This document shows, one piece after another, positions 60,513 through 64,000 of a stretch of 64,000 bases of DNA (position 1 is its first letter; each line of letters begins with the position of its first letter). Source of the stretch: Heliomicrobium modesticaldum Ice1 (GTDB lineage: Bacteria > Bacillota > Desulfitobacteriia > Heliobacteriales > Heliobacteriaceae); contig NC_010337.2 in assembly GCF_000019165.1 (NCBI RefSeq), forward strand, positions 2,008,501 to 2,072,500, read 5' to 3'. Under the pieces are notes generated by a model. It made no database searches. It had not been told where the DNA came from and worked only from the letters and a program-made list of their open reading frames with translations. The translations under genes and the position numbers were made by a program.

Positions 60513-60551
60513 CCGCCTCCCTCATAGTATGTAGCACAAAGAGGGAGGTGG
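60513..60551 (+). promoter_or_regulatory. Stem-loop burying the ylmC ribosome-binding site
   Basis: CCGCCTCCCTC (60513-60523) pairs with GAGGGAGGTGG (60541-60551) over 11 bp with one G-T pair and a 17-nt loop. The SD GGGAGG (60543-60548) lies entirely in the 3' arm, six bases before the GTG start of the gene at 60558. Confidence 0.65.
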
Positions 60552-60557
60552 CAGACT

Positions 60558-60821
60558 GTGATCAAAATCTCGGACCTGCGCCTGCGGGATATCGTCAATA
60601 TCCACGATGGGCGCCGGCTGGGAGTGATCAAGGATATCGACATCGATCCTGAGATGGGGAAGGTGAAGGCCATCGTGCTTCCGGGCCAGGGGCGTTTTAT
60701 GAGCTTCTTCGGTCGCGGCGACGACATGGTTGTTCCCTGGGACCGGATCAAGAAGATCGGCGTCGATGTGATCCTTGTCGATGTCAGCCAGTTCGGGGAT
60801 GGCCATTCGGAGTATGTCTAG
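60558..60821 (+). CDS. ylmC: YlmC/YmxH-family PRC-barrel protein
   Basis: 87 residues from GTG at 60558, preceded by GAGGGAGGTGG. It is a single PRC-barrel domain with ISDLRLRDIVNIHDGRRLG and VVPWDRIKKIGVDVILV. YlmC/YmxH proteins are linked to sporulation in Firmicutes, and the gene after sigG in Bacillus belongs to this family. Their biochemical role is not known. The SD is inside a stable hairpin, so translation may be regulated. Confidence 0.88.
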   Translation: MIKISDLRLRDIVNIHDGRRLGVIKDIDIDPEMGKVKAIVLPGQGRFMSFFGRGDDMVVPWDRIKKIGVDVILVDVSQFGDGHSEYV

Positions 60822-60869
60822 CGGGGCAGCGTTCCACTGACAGTCCTATTGTGCAAGCGGGAGGTCGGA

Positions 60870-60898
60870 GCCGGAGGAGGTTCCGGCCTTTCGCTTTT
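60870..60898 (+). terminator. Terminator-like hairpin after ylmC
   Basis: GCCGGA (60870-60875) and TCCGGC (60882-60887) are followed by CTTTCGCTTTTC. The T-run is interrupted, so efficiency may be modest. Confidence 0.6.
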
Positions 60899-60928
60899 CA
60901 CACGCTTGTCGGCAAATCGGGGTGTATT

Positions 60929-60971
60929 GGCTCCGGTCGCTAAGGGCTGCGCGGCTGTTCGCTGGGTCGCT
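60929..60971 (-). repeat. Dispersed repeat, copy B (ylmC-nrdR gap)
   Basis: Its reverse complement matches 48031-48073 at 33 of 43 positions without gaps. The copy lies between two terminator hairpins and does not overlap a credible gene. Confidence 0.6.
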
Positions 60972-61018
60972 GCGCGGGCGCGGATCTTTATAAAAAACCC
61001 CCAAGGTCCTCTACGGCG

Positions 61019-61049
61019 AAGGGCTTTCGGAGCCCTTTTGCGTTTTTTA
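61019..61049 (+). terminator. Second terminator in the ylmC-nrdR gap
   Basis: AAGGGCT (61019-61025) and AGCCCTT (61031-61037) close a TTCGG loop and are followed by TTGCGTTTTTT. It stands 200 bases after ylmC, so it would end either read-through transcripts or an unannotated small RNA from the gap. Confidence 0.75.
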
Positions 61050-61218
61050 TCGATTTAACTCCTTTGCCTTTTGCCGACTTTGGCGCTACAATAGGGCTTG
61101 CTGTCGAAGCAGGTGGAATTAGGAAACAACGCCCAAGCGCCGCTTTCGAAAGAAAAGACCTAAGAAATGATCTTGTCGAAAATAGGACCGATACCCCACA
61201 AATCTGGAAAAATATACC

Positions 61219-61270
61219 TTGACCATACATATCTAGTGGCTCTATAATAAAACTACTCCTAGATCTAGTG
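61219..61270 (+). promoter_or_regulatory. nrdR promoter with two NrdR boxes
   Basis: TTGACC (61219-61224) and TATAAT (61243-61248) are 18 bases apart. Two copies of the half-site ATCTAGTG, in CATATCTAGTGG (from 61229) and CCTAGATCTAGTGT (ending 61271), start at 61231 and 61263, exactly 32 bases or three helical turns apart. Paired boxes at this spacing are the hallmark of NrdR operators. One box sits between the -35 and -10. Confidence 0.8.
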
Positions 61271-61289
61271 TCAAACGGGAGGGTGTCTC

Positions 61290-61748
61290 ATGCGGTGTTG
61301 TTACTGCGGCCATGGCGAATCAAAGGTTTTGGAGACGCGCAGCGCTGAGGAAGGCCGGGTGATTCGCCGCCGCCGGGAATGCATGGAGTGCAACCGGCGC
61401 TTCACCACCCTGGAACGGATCGAAGAGACACCGCTGATCGTGCGCAAAAAAGGCGGTTCCCTTGAAGCCTTTGATCGCAACAAACTCTTGTCGGGGCTGT
61501 TGAAAGCCTGTGAAAAGCGGCCTATCCCCCTCGATAGGCTGGAAGAACTGGTCACCACGGTGGAACGAGACCTGCGGAGTCAATACGATCGGGAGGTCCC
61601 GAGCCGGGAGATCGGGGAGATGCTGATGGCGCGCCTGCGCAACATTGATGAGGTCGCCTATGTGCGTTTTGCCTCCGTGTACCGCCAGTTTACCGATGTG
61701 GGCCGGTTCCTGGAGGAACTGGAAGGGCTGTTGAAGCGAAAGACCTGA
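61290..61748 (+). CDS. nrdR: Ribonucleotide reductase repressor NrdR
   Basis: 152 residues with GGGAGGG seven bases before the ATG. The N-terminal zinc ribbon has CCYCG (C3-x2-C6 type) and C-x2-C in CMECNRRF. An ATP cone follows (VRKKGGSLEAFDRNKLLSGLLKACEKRPI). NrdR binds ATP/dATP and represses nrd operons when dATP is high. The gene is followed 127 bases later by nrdD and preceded by two NrdR boxes, so it probably controls itself and nrdD. Confidence 0.96.
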   Translation: MRCCYCGHGESKVLETRSAEEGRVIRRRRECMECNRRFTTLERIEETPLIVRKKGGSLEAFDRNKLLSGLLKACEKRPIPLDRLEELVTTVERDLRSQYDREVPSREIGEMLMARLRNIDEVAYVRFASVYRQFTDVGRFLEELEGLLKRKT

Positions 61749-61875
61749 TGGGCGGACGTAAGGATGGGGGCTTTCCTTTTTAATACTAATAACACTGTGT
61801 CAATAAGGTTAAATTGACGATTTTGATCTGGGAAAAGTTTATGTCTCATGGGAGCTGTTTGAGGAGGAAGCGGAA

Positions 61876-64000
61876 TTGTTCAGCCAGATTCGCAAGCGTG
61901 ACGGCCGTATCGTAGAGTTTCATGAATCGAAGATCACCGACGCCATCTTCCGTGCCGCCAAGGCCGTGGGCGGGGAAGACAAGCAGATGGCCATGGAGTT
62001 GACCCTTGCCGTGCTGAAGGCGCTCAAGGGGCGCTACAACGGCAACGTCTTCTCTGTGGAAGATGTCCAGGACATGGTGGAGAAGGTGCTCATCGAGAAC
62101 GGCCATGCTCGGACAGCGAAAGCGTACATAATCTACCGTAATTCGCGGACCAGGATCCGCGATGCTAAGTCTGACCTGATGGACGCTGTTCAGGAGATCC
62201 TCAAGGAGACCAACCGTGAAAACGCCAACGTCTCTAACAGCCCTTCAGCCAAGGTGTTGCAGATCTCCGAGGTGGCCTCGGTCAACTACTACCTGAACCG
62301 GGTCATCCCCGAGGATGAAGCGGTGGCTCATCGCGAGGGCGACATCTATATCCACGACCTGGCTTGGTACGGAAAGACGTTGACCTGCCTGCAGATCCCC
62401 CTTGGTCGGTTGCTTTCTGAGGGCTTTGACAACGGCCATGGCTACATCCGCCCCCCCAAGAGCATCAAGACGGCGGCGGCGCTGGCCGCCATCATCCTTC
62501 AGTCAAACCAGAACGACATGCACGGCGGTCAGTCCTTCGCCTATTTTGACCGCGACATGGCGCCCTATGTCAAGGCAGAGTACGCCCGCCAGGAAAAGGA
62601 TCTGCGGGCTGCCCTAGCCGCGCTGGAGATAGAAGTGGACGAGGAGAAGCTGCAAGCGCTGGTCATGGAGCGCGTGGAGAACGAGACCTACCAGGCTATG
62701 GAGGGCTTTATCTACAACCTGAATACGATGCACAGCCGCGCCGGCGCCCAGGTGCCCTTTTCTTCGATCAACTTCGGCACCGACACCTCCTGGCAGGGGC
62801 GGATGGTCACGCGGACCTTCCTGCAAGCCTATGAAAAGGGACTTGGCAAGGGTGAAGCGCCCATCTTCCCCAACGTCTGTTTTAAGATCAAAAAAGGGGT
62901 CAACTACGAGGCAGGCGATCCTAACTATGATCTGTTCCAACTGTCCATGCAGGTGGCCTGCAAGCGCCTTTTCCCCAACTTCGCCTTCCAAGACGCCTCC
63001 TTCAACCGGCCCTACAACGAACGAGGCGAGGAAGTGGCCTACATGGGCTGCCGCACCCGTGTCATTGGCAATGTCAACGGTCCAGAAGTGACCGACGGTC
63101 GGGGAAACCTCTCCTTCACCAGCATCAACCTGCCCCGTCTGGGCCTGCGCGCCGCCGGGAATATGGATGTTTTCTGGCGAATTCTCGATGAGACGATCGA
63201 CCTGGTCATCAAGCAACTGCTTACCCGTTACGACGTGCAGAAGAACCTGCGTGTCAAGGACTTCCCCTTCCTGATGGGGCAGCGGCTGTACCTGGACAGC
63301 GAGAAGCTGAGCCGGAACGACCGGATCGAGCCTGTGATCAAACACGGCACCCTCTCTATGGGTTTCATTGGACTGGCCGAGTGTCTTGTCGCCTTGACCG
63401 GTAAGCACCACGGCGAATCACCGGAGGCGCAGGACCTGGGCCTCAAAATCGTCCGTCACATGCGTCATCGGATGGAAGAGGCCTCTGAAAAGCATGGGCT
63501 GAACTTCACCCTGCTGGCCACGCCGGCGGAAGGTCTTTCCGGCAAGTTTACGAAAAAGGACCGGGAAAAGTTCGGCCTCGTCAAAGGCGTCAACGATAGG
63601 GACTGGTATACCAACTCCTTCCACGTTCCCGTCGAGTACAAGATCAACGCCTTCGAGAAGATCGCCATTGAAGGCCCCTACCACCAGTACACCAACGCCG
63701 GCCACATCTCCTATGTAGAGCTCCCGTCGGCGCCGCTACACAACCTGCAAGCCTTTGAAGCCCTCGTCAAGGCCATGTACGAGGCGGACATGGGCTATGC
63801 CGCCGTCAATTTTCCTGTCGATATCTGCAAGGCCTGCGGCCTTAACGGCGTCATCGACGGCGAGATGTGCCCGAAGTGCGGCAGCGACCGCATCTCCCGG
63901 GTTCGCCGCATCACCGGCTACCTCTCCACGCTGGACCACTTCAACGACGCCAAAAAGGCGGAGGAGTCAAACCGGCGGGTGCACTACTACCCGAAGTCTT
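61876..64000 (+). CDS. nrdD: Anaerobic ribonucleoside-triphosphate reductase NrdD (3' end cut off)
   Basis: 708 codons from TTG at 61876 (GAGGAGG eight bases upstream) to the right edge, with no stop inside the window. The N-terminus is an ATP cone (RKRDGRIVEFHESKITDAI). The core contains LTCLQIPLGRLLSEGFD, QSNQNDMHGGQSFAYFD, CFKIKKG and MGCRTRVIGNVNG, the conserved active-site regions of class III reductases. Near the end a zinc ribbon (CKACG, CPKCG) precedes RRITGYLS, whose glycine should carry the glycyl radical. Only some ten residues are probably missing. It makes deoxynucleotides without oxygen; its activase NrdG is expected just outside the window. Confidence 0.95.
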   Translation, partial: MFSQIRKRDGRIVEFHESKITDAIFRAAKAVGGEDKQMAMELTLAVLKALKGRYNGNVFSVEDVQDMVEKVLIENGHARTAKAYIIYRNSRTRIRDAKSDLMDAVQEILKETNRENANVSNSPSAKVLQISEVASVNYYLNRVIPEDEAVAHREGDIYIHDLAWYGKTLTCLQIPLGRLLSEGFDNGHGYIRPPKSIKTAAALAAIILQSNQNDMHGGQSFAYFDRDMAPYVKAEYARQEKDLRAALAALEIEVDEEKLQALVMERVENETYQAMEGFIYNLNTMHSRAGAQVPFSSINFGTDTSWQGRMVTRTFLQAYEKGLGKGEAPIFPNVCFKIKKGVNYEAGDPNYDLFQLSMQVACKRLFPNFAFQDASFNRPYNERGEEVAYMGCRTRVIGNVNGPEVTDGRGNLSFTSINLPRLGLRAAGNMDVFWRILDETIDLVIKQLLTRYDVQKNLRVKDFPFLMGQRLYLDSEKLSRNDRIEPVIKHGTLSMGFIGLAECLVALTGKHHGESPEAQDLGLKIVRHMRHRMEEASEKHGLNFTLLATPAEGLSGKFTKKDREKFGLVKGVNDRDWYTNSFHVPVEYKINAFEKIAIEGPYHQYTNAGHISYVELPSAPLHNLQAFEALVKAMYEADMGYAAVNFPVDICKACGLNGVIDGEMCPKCGSDRISRVRRITGYLSTLDHFNDAKKAEESNRRVHYYPKS

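Larger units (their letters stand above)
60822..61289. other. 468-bp intergenic region between ylmC and nrdR
   Basis: The gap contains, in order, a terminator-like hairpin at 60870-60898, an inverted copy of the mraY-murD repeat at 60929-60971, a second terminator at 61019-61049, and the nrdR promoter with two NrdR boxes at 61219-61270. The 69-codon open frame at 60849-61058 runs through both hairpins and the repeat, has no similarity I recognise and is not called a gene. Confidence 0.7.

Noticed and set aside
60849-61058. 69-codon frame after ylmC
   Set aside because: It runs through two terminator hairpins and a dispersed repeat, has a poor start region and no similarity.

Overview
The window looks like chromosome of an endospore-forming, anaerobic Gram-positive bacterium of the Clostridia, most plausibly a heliobacterium or close relative. 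This is inferred from gene content, not from a database match. The supports are the mur/fts division cluster running straight into spoIIGA-sigE-sigG, the SpoVD-type penicillin-binding protein with PASTA domains, bacillithiol genes, PerR, anaerobic thiazole synthesis (ThiH) and the anaerobic ribonucleotide reductase NrdD. The core genes are GC-rich and often start with GTG or TTG behind strong Shine-Dalgarno (SD) sequences.

Region 1 (1-4400) starts with the tail of a flavin/iron-sulfur reductase subunit and then becomes AT-rich: a DUF4145 zinc-ribbon protein, an IS4-like transposase and a large P-loop ATPase. It looks acquired. Region 2 (4425-9073, minus strand) is a GC-rich operon of three genes: a cyclic-nucleotide-binding/DUF2225 protein followed by McrB and McrC. 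A 5' hairpin overlaps its first SD. Together regions 1 and 2 form a probable defence island, and the cNMP-McrBC linkage is the most unusual part of the window.

Region 3 (9457-19561) is a compact chemosensory operon: CheY-like regulator, CheC, hybrid histidine kinase, CheR-TPR, double CheW, a receptor with a zinc-binding CZB-like region, CheA-REC and CheB. Region 4 (19574-26996) holds a small membrane protein, the thiS-thiG-thiH operon behind a TPP riboswitch, an HD-GYP gene fragment, a divergent ABC exporter pair, serC and an anchored protein of unknown function. Region 5 (27166-39144) is a plus-strand metabolic and redox run: PHP phosphatase, DppA-like peptidase, bshB1-bshA, a rubredoxin-like protein, a DUF362 ferredoxin-like protein, perR, DUF4912, a GH57-GT4 fusion, an M28 peptidase, thiF and ubiX. 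PerR-like boxes sit at the promoters of the rubredoxin-like gene and of perR.

Region 6 (39250-57843) is the dcw cluster: MraZ box, mraZ, rsmH, ftsL, spoVD-type PBP, murE, murF, mraY, murD, ftsW, murG, murC, murB, murA, ftsQ, ftsZ. No ftsA is present. A structured repeat sequence interrupts it between mraY and murD and has a diverged inverted copy near 60.95 kb. Region 7 (57963-64000) carries spoIIGA-sigE, sigG, ylmC, then nrdR and nrdD, with two NrdR boxes 32 bp apart in the nrdR promoter. nrdD runs off the right edge, missing only its extreme C-terminus. No tRNA, rRNA or CRISPR array was seen.
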